A stretch of 64,000 bases of DNA from Hydractinia symbiolongicarpus (Eukaryota; Cnidaria; Hydrozoa; Anthoathecata; Hydractiniidae), in NCBI RefSeq assembly GCF_029227915.1, contig NC_079877.1, positions 3,284,001 to 3,348,000 of the forward strand, written 5' to 3'. Under the pieces are notes generated by a model. The model searched no databases and was not told where the DNA came from. It worked only from the letters and a program-made list of their open reading frames with translations. The translations under genes were made by a program, and so were the position numbers. Positions within the stretch are counted from its first letter, which is position 1, and the number at the start of each line of letters is the position of its first letter. Below are positions 46,034 through 61,200 of the stretch, piece after piece.

Positions 46034-49000
46034 CCCACAGTCAATCGTTTCACTGTTAGAACGATGCAACCTAGTAATATCCGAAAAATTTCGCTAAATA
46101 CATGTTGGTACGAATATGTGACCCAACCGTTGTAACTCAAACGGATTGACACCGGTAGAAAGTCAATGAAATGTACTTTTTGAAGCTGTCTCTATTTTTT
46201 CAGCGCAAACTAACGGCTAGGATTGGTCCCGCAGTAAAAAATGATTTATTCATCTTAATTTTTATATAAAGCGCTACCACAGCGCCAAGTGTAATCGCTG
46301 AGTTCCAGTAATCATGTCATATTAAAAAGAATGTTACTTCTTGGAGTCAAATTGTCTCACTTATAGCATTTATAAGGTCAAAGTCCAAAATCAGTTCAAT
46401 TAAGTCCCACAGTCAATCGTTTCACTGTTAAAAGCGATACAACTTAGTAATATCGGTAGAAAATCACTAAATACATTTTGGTACGAGTAGGTGACGCAAC
46501 TGTTGTAACACAAACGGATTGACACCGTTAGAAAATCAATGAAATGTAGTCTTTGAAACTGTTCAGCGCGCGCTAACGGCCAGGATTGGTCCCACAGTAA
46601 AAATGACTGATTTATTTAAAATTTTAAATGAATCGCTACCACAGGGTCCAGTGTAATCGCTGAGTTTCGGCAATCATGTCAAATTAAGAAGAATGTTCTT
46701 TCTTGGAGTCCAATTGTCTCATTTATCACACTTATGAGGTCACAGTCCAAAGTTAGTTCAATTAAGTCCCACAGTCAATCGTTTCACTGTTAGAACGATG
46801 CAACCTAGTAATATCCGAAAAATATCGCTAAATACATGTTGGTACGAATATGTGACGCAACCGTTGTAACTGAAACCTATTGACACCGTTACAAAGTCAA
46901 TAAAATGTAGTTTTTGAAACTGTCTCCATTTCTTCAGTGCGCGATAACGGCCAGGATTGGTCTCACAGTAAAGAAAAACTTATTTATCTAATTTTTTAAA
47001 TAAAGTGCTACCACAGAACCTAATGTAATCTCTGAATTCCAGCAGTCATGTCATAATAAGAAGAATGTTATTCCTTGGAGACCAATTGCCTCATTTATCA
47101 CATTTATAAGGTCACAGTCCAGAATCAGTTCAAATAATTCCCACAGTCAATCGTTTCACTGTTAAAAGCGATACAACTTAGTAATATCGGTAGAAAATCA
47201 CTAAATACATTTTGGTACGAGTAGGTGACGCAACTGTTGTAACACAAACGGATTGACACCGTTAGAAAATCAATGAAATGTGGTTTTTGAAACTGTCTCT
47301 ATTTCTTCAGCGCGCAATAACGGCTAGGATTGGTCCCACAGTACAAAGTGATTTATTTATCTTAATTTTTAAACAAAGCGTTACCACAGCGCCCAGTGTA
47401 ATCGCTGAGTTCTAGCACTGATGTCAAATTAAGAAGAATGTCTTTCTTGTAGTCAAAATGACTCATTTATCACATTTATAAGGTCAAAGTCCAAAGTCAG
47501 TTCAACTAAGTCCCACAGTCAATCGTTTCACTGTTGAAAGCGATACAACTTAGTAATATCGGAAGAAAATCACTAAATACATGTTGGTACGAATATGTGA
47601 CGCAACCGTTGTAACTCAAACGAATTGACACCGTTAGTAAGTCAATGAAATGTAGTTTTTGAACTGTCTCCATTTCTTTAGCGCGCGAGAACGGCTAGGA
47701 TTGGTCCCACAGTACACAATGACTTATTTATCTTAATTTTTAAATAAAGCGTTGCCACAGCGCCCAGCGTAATCGCTGAGTTCCAGCACTCATGTCAAAT
47801 TAAGAAGAATGTCTTTCTTGTAGTCCAAATGTCTCATTTATCACAATTATGAGGTCACAGTCCAAAGTTAGTTCAATTAAGACCCACAGTCAATCGTTTC
47901 ACTGTTAGAACGATGCAACCTAGTAATATCCGAAAAATATCGCTAAATACATGTTGGTACGAATATGTGACCCAACCGTTGTAACTCAAACGGATTGACA
48001 CCGATAGGAAGTCAATGAAATGTACTTTTTGAAGCTGTCTCTATTTTTTCTGCTCAAACTAACGGCTAGGATTGGTCACACAGTAAAAAATGATTTACTC
48101 ATCTTAATTTTTAAATAAAGGGCTACCACAGCGCCAAGTGTAATCGCTGAGTTCCAGCAATCATGTCAAATTAAGAAGAATGTTATTTCTTGTAGTTAAA
48201 CTGACTTATTTATCACATTTAAAAGGTCAAAGTCCAAAATCAGTTCAATTAAGTCCCACAGTCAAACGTTTCACTGTTAAAAGTGATGCAACCTAGTAAT
48301 ATCCGAATACTTTCGCTAAATACATGTTGGTACAAATATGTGACGCAACCGTTGTAACTCAAACGGAATTATACCGCCAAGAAAACAATGAAATGTAGTT
48401 TTTGAGAATGTCTCTATTTCTTCAGCGCGTGCTAACGGCCAGGATTGGTCCCACAGTAAAAAATGACTTATTTATCTTAATTTTTAAATAAAACGCTACC
48501 ACAGCGCCCAGTGTAATCGCTGAGTTCCAGTAATTATGTCAAATTAAGAAGAATGTTATTTCTTGGAGTCCAAATGTCTCACTTAAAACATTTATAAGGT
48601 CAAAGTCCAAAATCAGTTCAATTAAGTCCCACAGTCAAACGTTTCACAGTTAAAAGAGATGCAACCTAGTGATATCCGGATACTATCGCTAAAGACATGT
48701 TGGTACGAATATGTGACGCAACCGTTGTAACTCAAACGGAATTATACCGCCAAGAAATCAATGAAATGTAGTTTTTGAGAATGTCTCTATTTCTTCAGCG
48801 CGTGCTAACGGCCAGGATTGGTCTCACAGTAAAGAAAGACTTATTTATCTAATTTTTTAAATATAGTGCTACCACAGTGCCTAAGGTAATCGCTGAATTC
48901 CAGCAATCATGTCATAATAATAAGAATGTTATTCCTTGGAGACCAATTGCCTCATTTATCACATTTATAAGGTCACAGTCCAGAATCAGTTCAATTAATT

Positions 49001-50860
49001 CCCACAGTCAATCGTTTCACTGTTAAAAGTGATGCAACCTAGTAATATCCGAATACTTTCGCTAAATACATGTTGGTACGAATATGTGACGCAACCGTTG
49101 TAACTCAAACGGATTGACACCGTTAGAAAGTCAATGAAATGTAGTCTTTGGATCTGTTCCTATTTATTCAGCGTGTCGTAACGACCAGGATTTGTCCCAC
49201 AGTAAGAAAAGACTTATTTATCAAAATTTTTAAAAAAAGCGCTACCACAGAGCCTAATGTAATGGCTGAATTCCAGCAATCATGTCAAATTAAGACGAAT
49301 GTTCTTTCTTGGAGTCCAATTGTCTCATTTATCACACTTATGAGGTCACAGTCCAAAGTTAGTTCAATTAAGACCCACAATCAATCGTTTCACTGTTAGA
49401 ACGATGCAACCTAGTAATATCCGAAAAATATCGCTAAATACATGTTGGTACGAATATGTGACCCAACCGTTGTAACTCAAACGGATTGACACCGATAGGA
49501 AGTCAATGAAATGTACTTTTTGAAGCTGTCTCTATTTTTTCTGCTCAAACTAACGGCTAGGATTGGTCACACAGTAAAAAATGATTTACTCATCTTAATT
49601 TTTAAATAAAGGGCTACCACAGCGCCAAGTGTAATCGCTGAGTTCCAGCAATCATGTCAAATTAAGAAGAATGTTATTTCTTGTAGTTAAACTGACTTAT
49701 TTATCACATTTAAAAGGTCAAAGTCCAAAATCAGTTCAATTAAGTCCCACAGTCAAACGTTTCACTGTTAAAAGTGATGCAACCTAGTAATATCCGAATA
49801 CTTTCGCTAAATACATGTTGGTACGAATATGTGACGCAACCGTTGTAACTCAAACGGAATTATACCGCCAAGAAATCAATGAAATGTAGTTTTTGAGAAT
49901 GTCTCTATTTCTTCAGCGCGTGCTAACGGCCAGGATTGGTCTCACAGTAAAGAAAGACTTATTTATCTAATTTTTTAAATATAGTGCTACCACAGTGCCT
50001 AAGGTAATCGCTGAATTCCAGCAATCATGTCATAATAATAAGAATGTTATTCCTTGGAGACCAATTGCCTCATTTATCACATTTATAAGGTCACAGTCCA
50101 GAATCAGTTCAATTAATTCCCACAGTCAATCGTTTCACTGTTAAAATAGATACAACTTAGTAATATCGGTAGAAAATCTCTAAATACATTTTGGTACGAG
50201 TAGGTGACGCAACTGTTGTATCACAAACGGATTGACACACTTAGAAAGTCAATGAAATGTGGTTTTTGAAACTGTCTCTATTTCTTCAGCGCGCAATAAC
50301 GGCTAGGATTGGTCCCACAGTAAAAAATGACTTATTTATCTTAATTTTTAAATAAAACGCTACCACAGCGCCCAGTGTAATCGCTGAGTTCCAGTAATCA
50401 TGTCAAATTAAGAAGAATGTTATTTCTTGGAGTCCAATTGTCTCACTTAAAACATATATAAGGTCAAAGTCCAAAATCAGTTCAATTAAGTCCCACAGTC
50501 AAACGTTTCACAGTTAAAAGAGATGCAAACTAGTGATATCCGGATACTATCGCTAAAGACATGTTGGTACGAATATGTGACGCAACCGTTGTAACTCAAA
50601 CGGAATTATACCGCCAGGAAATCAATGAAATGTAGTTTTTGAGAATGTCTCTATTTCTTCAGCGCGTGCTAACGGCCAGGATTGGTCTCACAGTAAAGAA
50701 AGACTTATTTATCTAATTTTTTAAATATAGTGCTACCACAGTGCCTAAGGTAATCGCTGAATTCCAGCAATCATGTCATAATAATAAGAATGTTATTCCT
50801 TGGAGACCAATTGCCTCATTTATCACATTTATAAGGTCACAGTCCAGAATCAGTTCAATT
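46034..50860 (+). repeat. Satellite array, mixed monomers with a 1491-bp offset repeat
   Basis: About 13 monomers. The segment 47830-48447 recurs at 49321-49938 (offset 1491, four monomers), marked by tgctcaaactaacggc and aagacccaca. A monomer lacking ctctatttct in the usual actgtctctatttcttcagcg segment first appears near 46558 and becomes part of HORs further right. An 83-codon open frame at 49148-49399 is only satellite read in one frame. Confidence 0.88.
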
Positions 50861-53800
50861 AATTCTCACAGTCAATCGTTTCACTGTTAAAAGCGATACA
50901 ACTTAGTAATATCGGAAGAAAATCACTAAATACATGTTGGTACGAATATGTGACGCAACCGTTGTAACTGAAACCTATTGACACCGTTACAAAGTCAATG
51001 AAATGTAGTTTTTGAAACTGTCTCTATTTCTTCAGTGCGCGATAACGGCCAGGATTGGTCTCACAGTAAAGAAAAACTTATTTATCTAATTTTTTAAATA
51101 AAGTGCTACCACAGAGCCTAATGTAATCTCTGAATTCCAGCAGTCATGTCATAATAAGAAGAATGTTATTCCTTGGAGACCAATTGCCTCATTTATCACA
51201 TTTATAAGGTCAAAGTCCAAAATCAGTTCAATTAAGTCCCACCGTCAATCGTTTCACTGTTGAAAGCGATACAACTTAGTAATATCGGAAGAAAATCACT
51301 AAATACATGTTGGTACGAATATGTGACGCAACCGTTGTAACTCAAACGAATTGACACCGTTAGTAAGTCAATGAAATGTAGTTTTTGAACTGTCTCTATT
51401 TCTTTAGCGCGCGAGAACGGCTAGGATTGATCCCACAGTACAAAATGACTTATTTATCTTAATTTTTAAATAAAGCGTTGCCACAGCGCCCAGTGTAATC
51501 GCTGAGTTCCAGCAATCATGTCAAATTAAGAAGAATGTTATTTCTTGTAGTTAAACTGACTTATTTATCACATTTAAAAGGTCAAAGTCCAAAATCAGTT
51601 TAATTAAGTCCCACAGTCAAACGTTTCACTGTTAAAAGTGATGCAACCTAGTAATATCCGAATACTTTCGCTAAATACATGTTGGTACGAATATGTGACG
51701 CAACCGTTGTAACTCAAACGGAATTATACCGCCAAGAAATCAATGAAATGTAGTTTTTGAGAATGTCTCTATTTCTTCAGCGCGTGCTAACGGCCAGGAT
51801 TGGTCTCACAGTAAAGAAAGACTTATTTATCTAATTTTTTAAATATAGTGCTACCACAGTGCCTAAGGTAATCGCTGAATTCCAGCAATCATGTCATAAT
51901 AATAAGAATGTTATTCCTTGGAGACCAATTGTCTCATTTATCACATTTATAAGGTCACAGTCCAGAATCAGTTCAATTAATTCCCACAGTCAATCGTTTC
52001 ACTGTTAAAAGAGATACAACTTAGTAATATCGGTAGAAAATCACTAAATACATTTTGGTACGAGTAGGTGACGCAACTGTTGTATCACAAACAGATTGAC
52101 ACACTTAGAAAGTCAATGAAATGTGGTTTTTCAAACAGTCTCTATTTCTTCAGCGCGCAATAACGGCTAGGATTGGTCCCACAGTAAAAAATGACTTATT
52201 TATCTTAATTTTTAAATAAAACGCTACCACAGCGCCCAGTGTAATCGCTGAGTTCCAGTAATCATGTCAAATTAAGAAGAATGTTATTTCTTGGAGTCCA
52301 ATTGTCTCACTTAAAACATTTATAAGGTCAAAGTCCAAAATCAGTTCAATTAAGTCCCACAGTCAAACGTTTCACAGTTAAAAGAGATGCAACCTAGTGA
52401 TATCCGGATACTATCGCTAAAGACATGTTGGTACGAATATGTGACGCAACCGTTGTAACTCAAACGGATTTATACCGCTAGAAAGTCAATGAAATGTAGT
52501 CTTTGAAACTGTTCAGCGCGCGCTAACAGCCAGGATTGGACTCACAAAGACTTACTTATCTAATTTTTTAAATAAAGTGCTACCACAGAGCCTAATGTAA
52601 TCGCAGAATTCCAGCAATCATGTCAAATTAAGAAGAATGTTATTTCTTGTTGTCAAAATGGCTCATTTATCACATTTATAAGGTCACAGTCCAGAATCAG
52701 TTCAATTAATTCTCACAGTCAATCGTTTCACTGTTAAAAGCGATACAACTTAGTAATATCGGAAGAAAATCACTAAATACATGTTGGTACGAATATGTGA
52801 CGCAACCGTTGTAACTGAAACCTATTGACACCGTTACAAAGTCAATGAAATGTAGTTTTTGAAACTGTCTCTATTTCTTCAGTGCGCGATAACGGCCAGG
52901 ATTGGTCTCACAGTAAAGAAAAACTTATTTATCTAATTTTTTAAATAAAGTGCTACCACAGAGCCTAATGTAATCTCTGAATTCCAGCAGTCATGTCATA
53001 ATAAGAAGAATGTTATTCCTTGGAGACCAATTGCCTCATTTATCACATTTATAAGGTCAAAGTCCAAAATCAGTTCAATTAAGTCCCACCGTCAATCGTT
53101 TCACTGTTGAAAGCGATACAACTTAGTAATATCGGAAGAAAATCACTAAATACATGTTGGTACGAATATGTGACGCAACCGTTGTAACTCAAACGAATTG
53201 ACACCGTTAGTAAGTCAATGAAATGTAGTTTTTGAACTGTCTCTATTTCTTTAGCGCGCGAGAACGGCTAGGATTGATCCCACAGTACAAAATGACTTAT
53301 TTATCTTAATTTTTAAATAAAGCGTTGCCACAGCGCCCAGTGTAATCGCTGAGTTCCAGCAATCATGTCAAATTAAGAAGAATGTTATTTCTTGTAGTTA
53401 AACTGACTTATTTATCACATTTAAAAGGTCAAAGTCCAAAATCAGTTTAATTAAGTCCCACAGTCAAACGTTTCACTGTTAAAAGTGATGCAACCTAGTA
53501 ATATCCGAATACTTTCGCTAAATACATGTTGGTACGAATATGTGACGCAACCGTTGTAACTCAAACGGAATTATACCGCCAAGAAATCAAAGAAATGTAG
53601 TTTTTGAGAATGTCTCTATTTCTTCAGCGCGTGCTAACGGCCAGGATTGGTCTCACAGTAAAGAAAGACTTATTTATCTAATTTTTTAAATATAGTGCTA
53701 CCACAGTGCCTAAGGTAATCGCTGAATTCCAGCAATCATGTCATAATAATAAGAATGTTATTCCTTGGAGACCAATTGTCTCATTTATCACATTTATAAG

Positions 53801-54530
53801 GTCACAGTCCAGAATCAGTTCAATTAATTCCCACAGTCAATCGTTTCACTGTTAAAAGAGATACAACTTAGTAATATCGGTAGAAAATCACTAAATACAT
53901 TTTGGTACGAGTAGGTGACGCAACTGTTGTATCACAAACAGATTGACACACTTAGAAAGTCAATGAAATGTGGTTTTTGAAACAGTCTCTATTTCTTCAG
54001 CGCGCAATAACGGCTAGGATTGGTCCCACAGTAAAAAATGACTTATTTATCTTAATTTTTAAATAAAACGCTACCACAGCGCCCAGTGTAATCGCTGAGT
54101 TCCAGTAATCATGTCAAATTAAGAAGAATGTTATTTCTTGGAGTCCAATTGTCTCACTTAAAACATTTATAAGGTCAAAGTCCAAAATCAGTTCAATTAA
54201 GTCCCACAGTCAAACGTTTCACAGTTAAAAGAGATGCAACCTAGTGATATCCGGATACTATCGCTAAAGACATGTTGGTACGAATATGTGACGCAACCGT
54301 TGTAACTCAAACGGATTTATACCGCTAGAAAGTCAATGAAATGTAGTCTTTGAAACTGTTCAGCGCGCGCTAACAGCCAGGATTGGACTCACAAAGACTT
54401 ACTTATCTAATTTTTTAAATAAAGTGCTACCACAGAGCCTAATGTAATCGCAGAATTCCAGCAATCATGTCAAATTAAGAAGAATGTTATTTCTTGTTGT
54501 CAAAATGGCTCATTTATCACATTTATAAGG
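50861..54530 (+). repeat. Satellite 5-mer HOR, two copies (1847 bp)
   Basis: 50861-52683 and 52708-54530 align at offset 1847 (five monomers) with very few differences. Markers are aattctcaca at 50861 and 52708, and the ggactcacaaagacttac deletion monomer near 52538 and 54385. The second copy ends where cacatttataaggtcaaag replaces cacatttataaggtcacag. Non-coding. Confidence 0.9.
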
Positions 54531-57500
54531 TCAAAGTCCAAAATCAGTTCAATTAAGTCCCACAGTCAATCGTTTCACTGTTAGAACGATGCAACCTAGT
54601 AATATCCGAAAAAAATCGCTAAATACATGTTGGTACGAATATGTGACCCAACCGTTGTAACTCAAACGGATTGACACCGGTAGAAAGTCAATGAAATGTA
54701 ATTTTTGAAGCTGTCTTTATTTTTCAGCGCAAACTAACGGCTAGGATTGGTGCCACAGTAAAAAATGATTTATTCATCTTAATTTTTAAATAAAGCACTA
54801 CCACAGCGCAAAGTGTAATCGCTGAATTCCAGCAATCATGTCATAATAATAAGAATGTTATTCCTTGGAGACCAATTGCGTCATTTATCACATTTATAAG
54901 GTCACAGTCCAGAATCAGTTCAATTAATTCCCACAGTCAATCGTTTCACTGTTAAAAGAGATACAACTTAGTAATATCGGTAGAAAATCACTAAATACAT
55001 TTTGGTACGAGTAGGTGACGCAACTGTTGTATCACAATCGGATTGACACACTTAGAAAGTCAATGAAATGTGGTTTTTGAAACTGTCTCTATTTCTTCAG
55101 CGCGCAATAACGGCTAGGATTGGTCCCACAGTAAAAAATGACTTATTTATCTTAATTTTTAAATAAAACGCTACCACAGCGCCCAGTGTAATCGCTGAGT
55201 TCCAGTAATCATGTCAAATTAAGAAGAATGTTATTTCTTGGAGTCCAATTGTCTCACTTAAAACATTTATAAGGTCAAAGTCCAAAATCAGTTCAATTAA
55301 GTCCCACAGTCAAACGTTTCACAGTTAAAAGAGATGCAACCTAGTAATATCCGGATACTATCGCTAAAGACATGTTGGTACGAATATGTGACGCAACCGT
55401 TGTAACTCAAACGGAATTATACCGCCAAGAAATCAATGAAATGTAGTTTTTGAGAATGTCTCTATTTCTTCAGCGCGTGCTAACGGCCAGGATTGGTCTC
55501 ACAGTAAAGAAAGACTTATTTATCAAATTTTTTAAATATAGTGCTACCACAGTGCCTAAGGTAATCGCTGAATTCCAGCAATCATGTCATAATAATAAGA
55601 ATGTTATTCCTTGGAGACCAATTGCCTCATTTATCACATTTATAAGGTCACAGTCCAGAATCAGTTCAATTAATTCCCACAGTCAATCGTTTCACTGTTA
55701 AAAGAGATACAACTTAGTAATATCGGTAGAAAATCACTAAATACATTTTGGTACGAGTAGGTGACGCAACTGTTGTATCACAAACGGATTGACACACTTA
55801 GAAAGTCAATGAAATGTGGTTTTTGAAACTGTCTCTATTTCTTCAGCGCGCAATAACGGCTAGGATTGGTCCCACAGTAAAAAATGACTTATTTATCTTA
55901 ATTTTTAAATAAAACGCTACCACAGCGCCCAGTGTAATCGCTGAGTTCCAGTAATCATGTCAAATTAAGGAGAATGTTATTTCTTGGAGTCCAATTGTCT
56001 CACTTAAAACATTTATAAGGTCAAAGTCCAAAATCAGTTCAATTAAGTCCCACAGTCAAACGTTTCACAGTTAAAAGAGATGCAACCTAGTGATATCCGG
56101 ATACTATCGCTAAAGACATGTTGGTACGAATATGTGACGCAGCCGTTGTAACTCAAACGGATTTATACCGCTAGAAAATCAATGAAATGTAGTCTTTGAA
56201 ACTGTTCAGCGCGCGCTAACGGCCAGGATTGGACTCACAGTAAGGAAAGACTTACTTATCTAATTTTTTAAATAAAGTGCTACCACAGAGCCTAATGTAA
56301 TCGCAGAATTCCAGCAATCATGTCAAATTAAGAAGAATGTTATTTCTTGTTGTCAAAATGGCTCATTTATCACATTTATAAGGTCAAAGTCCAAAATCAG
56401 TTCAATTAAGTCGCACAGTCAATCGTTTCACTGTTAGAACGATGCAACCTAGTAATATCCGAAAAATATCGCTAAATACATGTTGGTACGAATATGTGAC
56501 CCAACCGTTGTAACTCAAACGGATTGACACCGGTAGAAAGTCAATGAAATGTAATTTTTGAAGCTGTCTTTATTTTTCAGCGCAAACTAACGGCTAGGAT
56601 TGGTGCCACAGTAAAAAATGATTTATTCATCTTAATTTTTAAATAAAGCGCTACCACAGCGCAAAGTGTAATCGCTGAGTTCTAGCAATCATGTGAAATT
56701 AAGAAGAATGTTATTCCTGGGAGACCAATTGGCGCATTTATCACATTTATGATGTCACAATCCAGAATCAGTTAAATTAATTCCCACAGTCGAACGTTTC
56801 ACAGTTAAAAGAGATGCAACCTAGTAATATCCGGATACTATCGCTAAAGACATGTTGGTACGAATATGTGACGCAACCGTTGTAACTCAAACGGAATTAT
56901 ACCGCCAAGAAATCAATGAAATGTAGTTTTTGAGAATGTCTCTATTTCTTCAGCGCGTGCTAACGGCCAGGATTGGTCTCACAGTAAAGAAAGACTTATT
57001 TATCTAATTTTTTAAATATAGTGCTACCACAGTGCCTAAGGTAATCGCTGAATTCCAGCAATCATGTCATAATAATAAGAATGTTATTCCTTGGAGACCA
57101 ATTGCCTCATTTATCACATTTATAAGGTCACAGTCCAGAATCAGTTCAATTAATTCCCACAGTCAATCGTTTCACTGTTAAAAGAGATACAACTTAGTAA
57201 TATCGGTAGAAAATCACTAAATACATTTTGGTACGAGTAGGTGACGCAACTGTTGTATCACAAACGGATTGACACACTTAGAAAGTCAATGAAATGTGGT
57301 TTTTGGAACTGTCTCTATTTCTTCAGCGCGCAATAACGGCTAGGATTGGTCCCACAGTAAAAAATGACTTATTTATCTTAATTTTTAAATAAAACGCTAC
57401 CACAGCGCCCAGTGTAATCGCTGAGTTCCAGTAATCATGTCAAATTAAGAAGAATGTTATTTCTTGGAGTCCAATTGTCTCACTTAAAACATTTATAAGG

Positions 57501-58263
57501 TCAAAGTCCAAAATCAGTTCAATTAAGTCCCACAGTCAAACGTTTCACAGTTAAAAGAGATGCAACCTAGTGATATCCGGATACTATCGCTAAAGACATG
57601 TTGGTACGAATATGTGACGCAGCCGTTGTAACTCAAAGGGATTTATACCGCTAGAAAATCAATGAAATGTAGTCTTTGAAACTGTTCAGCGCGCGCTAAC
57701 GGCCAGGATTGGACTCACAGTAAGGAAAGACTTACTTATCTAATTTTTTAAATAAAGTGCTACCACAGAGCCTAATGTAATCGCAGAATTCCAGCAATCA
57801 TGTCAAATTAAGAAGAATGTTAGTTCTTGTTGTCAAAATGGCTCATTTATCACATTTATAAGGTCAAAGTCCAAAATCAGTTCAATTAAGTCGCACAGTC
57901 AATCGTTTCACTGTTAGAACGATGCAACCTAGTAATATCCGAAAAATATCGCTAAATACATGTTGGTACGAATATGTGACCCAACCGTTGTAACTCAAAC
58001 GGATTGACACCGGTAGAAAGTCAATGAAATGTAATTTTTGAAGCTGTCTTTATTTTTCAGCGCAAACTAACGGCTAGGATTGGTGCCACAGTAAAAAATG
58101 ATTTATTCATCTTAATTTTTAAATAAAGCGCTACCACAGCGCAAAGTGTAATCGCTGAGTTCTAGCAATCATGTGAAATTAAGAAGAATGTTATTCCTGG
58201 GAGACCAATTGGCGCATTTATCACATTTATGATGTCACAATCCAGAATCAGTTAAATTAATTC
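54531..58263 (+). repeat. Satellite 4-mer HOR, tandem (1480 bp)
   Basis: 55304-56783 recurs directly as 56784-58263 (offset 1480, four monomers). Markers: cagcgcgtgc at 55471 and 56951, and gcaaagtgta at 56661 and 58141. A related gcaaagtgta monomer is also at 54808. The 83-codon open frame at 55450-55701 is satellite sequence without any protein-like feature. Confidence 0.9.
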
Positions 58264-61200
58264 CCACAGTCGATCGTTTCACTGTTAAAAGCGATAAAAC
58301 TTAGTAATATCGGTAGAAAATCACTAAATACATTTTGGTACGAGTAGGTGACGCAACTGTTGTAACAAAAACGGATTGACACCGTTAGAAAATCAATGAA
58401 ATGTGGTTTTTGAAACTGTCTCTATTTCTTTAGCGCGCAATACCGGCTAGGATTGGTCCCACAGTACAAAATGATTTATTTATCTTAATTTTTAAACAAA
58501 GCGTTACCACAGCGCCCAGTGTAATCGCTGAGTTCTAGCACTCATGTCAAATTAAGAAGAATGTCTTTCTTGTAGTCAAAATGACTCATTTATCACATTT
58601 ATAAGGTCAAAGTCCAAAATCAGTTCAACTAAGTCCCACAGTCAATCGTTTCACTGTTGAAAGCGATACATCTTAGTAATATCGGTAGAAAATCACTAAA
58701 TACATTTTGGTACGAGTAGGTGACGCAACTGTTTTAACACAAACGGATTGACACCGTTAGAAAATCAATGAAATGTGGTTTTTGAAACTGTCTCTATTTC
58801 TTCAGCGCGCAATAACGGCTAGGATTGGTCCCACAGTACAAAATGATTTATTTATCTTAATTTTTAAACAAAGCGTTACCACAGCGCCCAGTGTAATTGC
58901 TGAGTTCTAGCACTCATGTCAAATTAAGAAGAATGTCTTTCTTGTAGTCAAAATGACTCATTTATCACATTTATAAGGTCAAAGTCCAAAATCAGTTCAA
59001 CTAAGTCCCACAGTCAATCGTTTCACTGTTGAAAGCGATACAACTTAGTAATATCGGAAAAATATCACTAAATACATGTTGGTACGAATTTGTGACGCAA
59101 CCGTTGTAACTCAAACGGATTGACACCGTTAGAAAGTTAATGAAATGGAGTTTTTGAAACTGTCTCTATATCTTCAGCGTGCGCTAACGGCTAGGATTTG
59201 TCCCACAGTAAAAATGACTTATTTATTTAAATTTTTAAATGAATCGCTACCACAGGGTCCAGTGTAATTGCTGAGTTCCGGCAATCATGTCAAATTAAGA
59301 AGAATGTTCTTTCTTGTTGTCAAAATGGCTCATTTATCACATTTATAAGGTCAAAGTCCAAAATCAGTTCAATTAAGTCCCACCGTCAATCGTTTCACTG
59401 TTGAAAGCGATACAACTTAGTAATATCGGAAGAAAATCACTAAATACATGTTGGTACGAATATGTGACGCAACCGTTGTAACTCAAACGAATTGACACCG
59501 TTAGTAAGTCAATGAAATGTAGTTTTTGAACTGTCTCTATTTCTTTAGCGCGCGAGAACGGCTAGGATTGATCCCACAGTACAAAATGACTTATTTATCT
59601 TAATTTTTAAATAAAGCGTTACCACAGCGCCCAGTGTAATCGCTGAGTTCTAGCACTCATGTCAAATTAAGAAGAATGTCTTTTTTGTAGTCAAAATGAC
59701 TCATTTATCACATTTATAAGGTCAAAGTCCAAAATCAGTTCAACTAAGTCCCACAGTCAATCGTTTCACTGTTGAAAGCGATACAACTTAGTAATATCGG
59801 TAGAAAATCACTAAATACATTTTGGTACGAGTAGGTGACGCAACTGTTTTAACACAAACGGATTGACACCGTTAGAAAATCAATGAAATGTGGTTTTTGA
59901 AACTGTCTCTATTTCTTCAGCGCGCAATAACGGCTAGGATTGGTCCCACAGTACAAAATTATTTATTTATCTTAATTTTTAAACAAAGCGTTACCACAGC
60001 GCCCAGTGTAATTGCTGAGTTCTAGCACTCATGTCAAATTAAGAAGAATGTCTTTCTTGTAGTCAAAATGACTCATTTATCACATTTATAAGGTCAAAGT
60101 CCAAAATCAGTTCAACTAAGTCCCACAGTCAATCGTTTCACTGTTGAAAGCGATACAACTTAGTAATATCGGAAAAATATCACTAAATACATGTTGGTAC
60201 GAATTTGTGACGCAACCGTTGTAACTCAAACGGATTGACACCGTTAGAAAGTTAATGAAATGGAGTTTTTGAAACTGTCTCTATATCTTCAGCGTGCGCT
60301 AACGGCTAGGATTTGTCCCACAGTAAAAATGACTTATTTATTTAAATTTTTAAATGAATCGCTACCACAAGGTCCAGTGTAATTGCTGAGTTCCGGCAAT
60401 CATGTCAAATTAAGAAGAATGTTCTTTCTTGTTGTCAAAATGGCTCATTTATCACATTTATAAGGTCAAAGTCCAAAATCAGTTCAATTAAGTCCCACCG
60501 TCAATCGTTTCACTGTTGAAAGCGATACAACTTAGTAATATCGGAAGAAAATCACTAACTACATGTTGGTACGAATATGTGACGCAACCGTTGTAACTCA
60601 AACGAATTGACACCGTTAGTAAGTCAATGAAATGTAGTTTTTGAACTGTCTCTATTTCTTTAGCGCGCGAGAACGGCTAGGATTGATCCCACAGTACAAA
60701 ATGACTTATTTATCTTAATTTTTAAATAAAGCGTTGCCACAGCGCCCAGTGTAATCGCTGAATTCCAGCGCTCATGTCAAATTAAGAAGAATGTCTTTCT
60801 TGTCGTCAAAATGACTCATTTATCACATTTATAAGGTCAAAGTCCAAAATCAGTTCAACTAAGTCCCACAGTCAATCGTTTCACTGTTGAAAGCGATACA
60901 ACTTAGTAATATCGGAAATGTATCACTAAATACATGTTGGTACGAATGTGTGACGCAACCGTTGTAACACAAACGGATTGACACCGTTAGAAAGTCAATG
61001 AAATGTAGTCTTTGGATCTGTTCCTATTTATTCAGCGTATCGTAACGACCAGGATTGGTCCCACAGTAAAAAATGACTTATTTATCTTAATTTTTAAATA
61101 AAACGCTACCACAGCGCCCAGTGTAATCGCTGAGTTCCAGTAATCATGTCAAATTAAGGAGAATGTTATTTCTTGGCGTCCAATTGTCTCACTTAAAACA

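Noticed and set aside
49148-55701. Two 83-codon open frames on the plus strand (49148-49399 and 55450-55701) with similar peptides
   Set aside because: Both are satellite read in one frame. Neighbouring monomers carry stops and indels in the same frame, so there is no sign of selection for protein.
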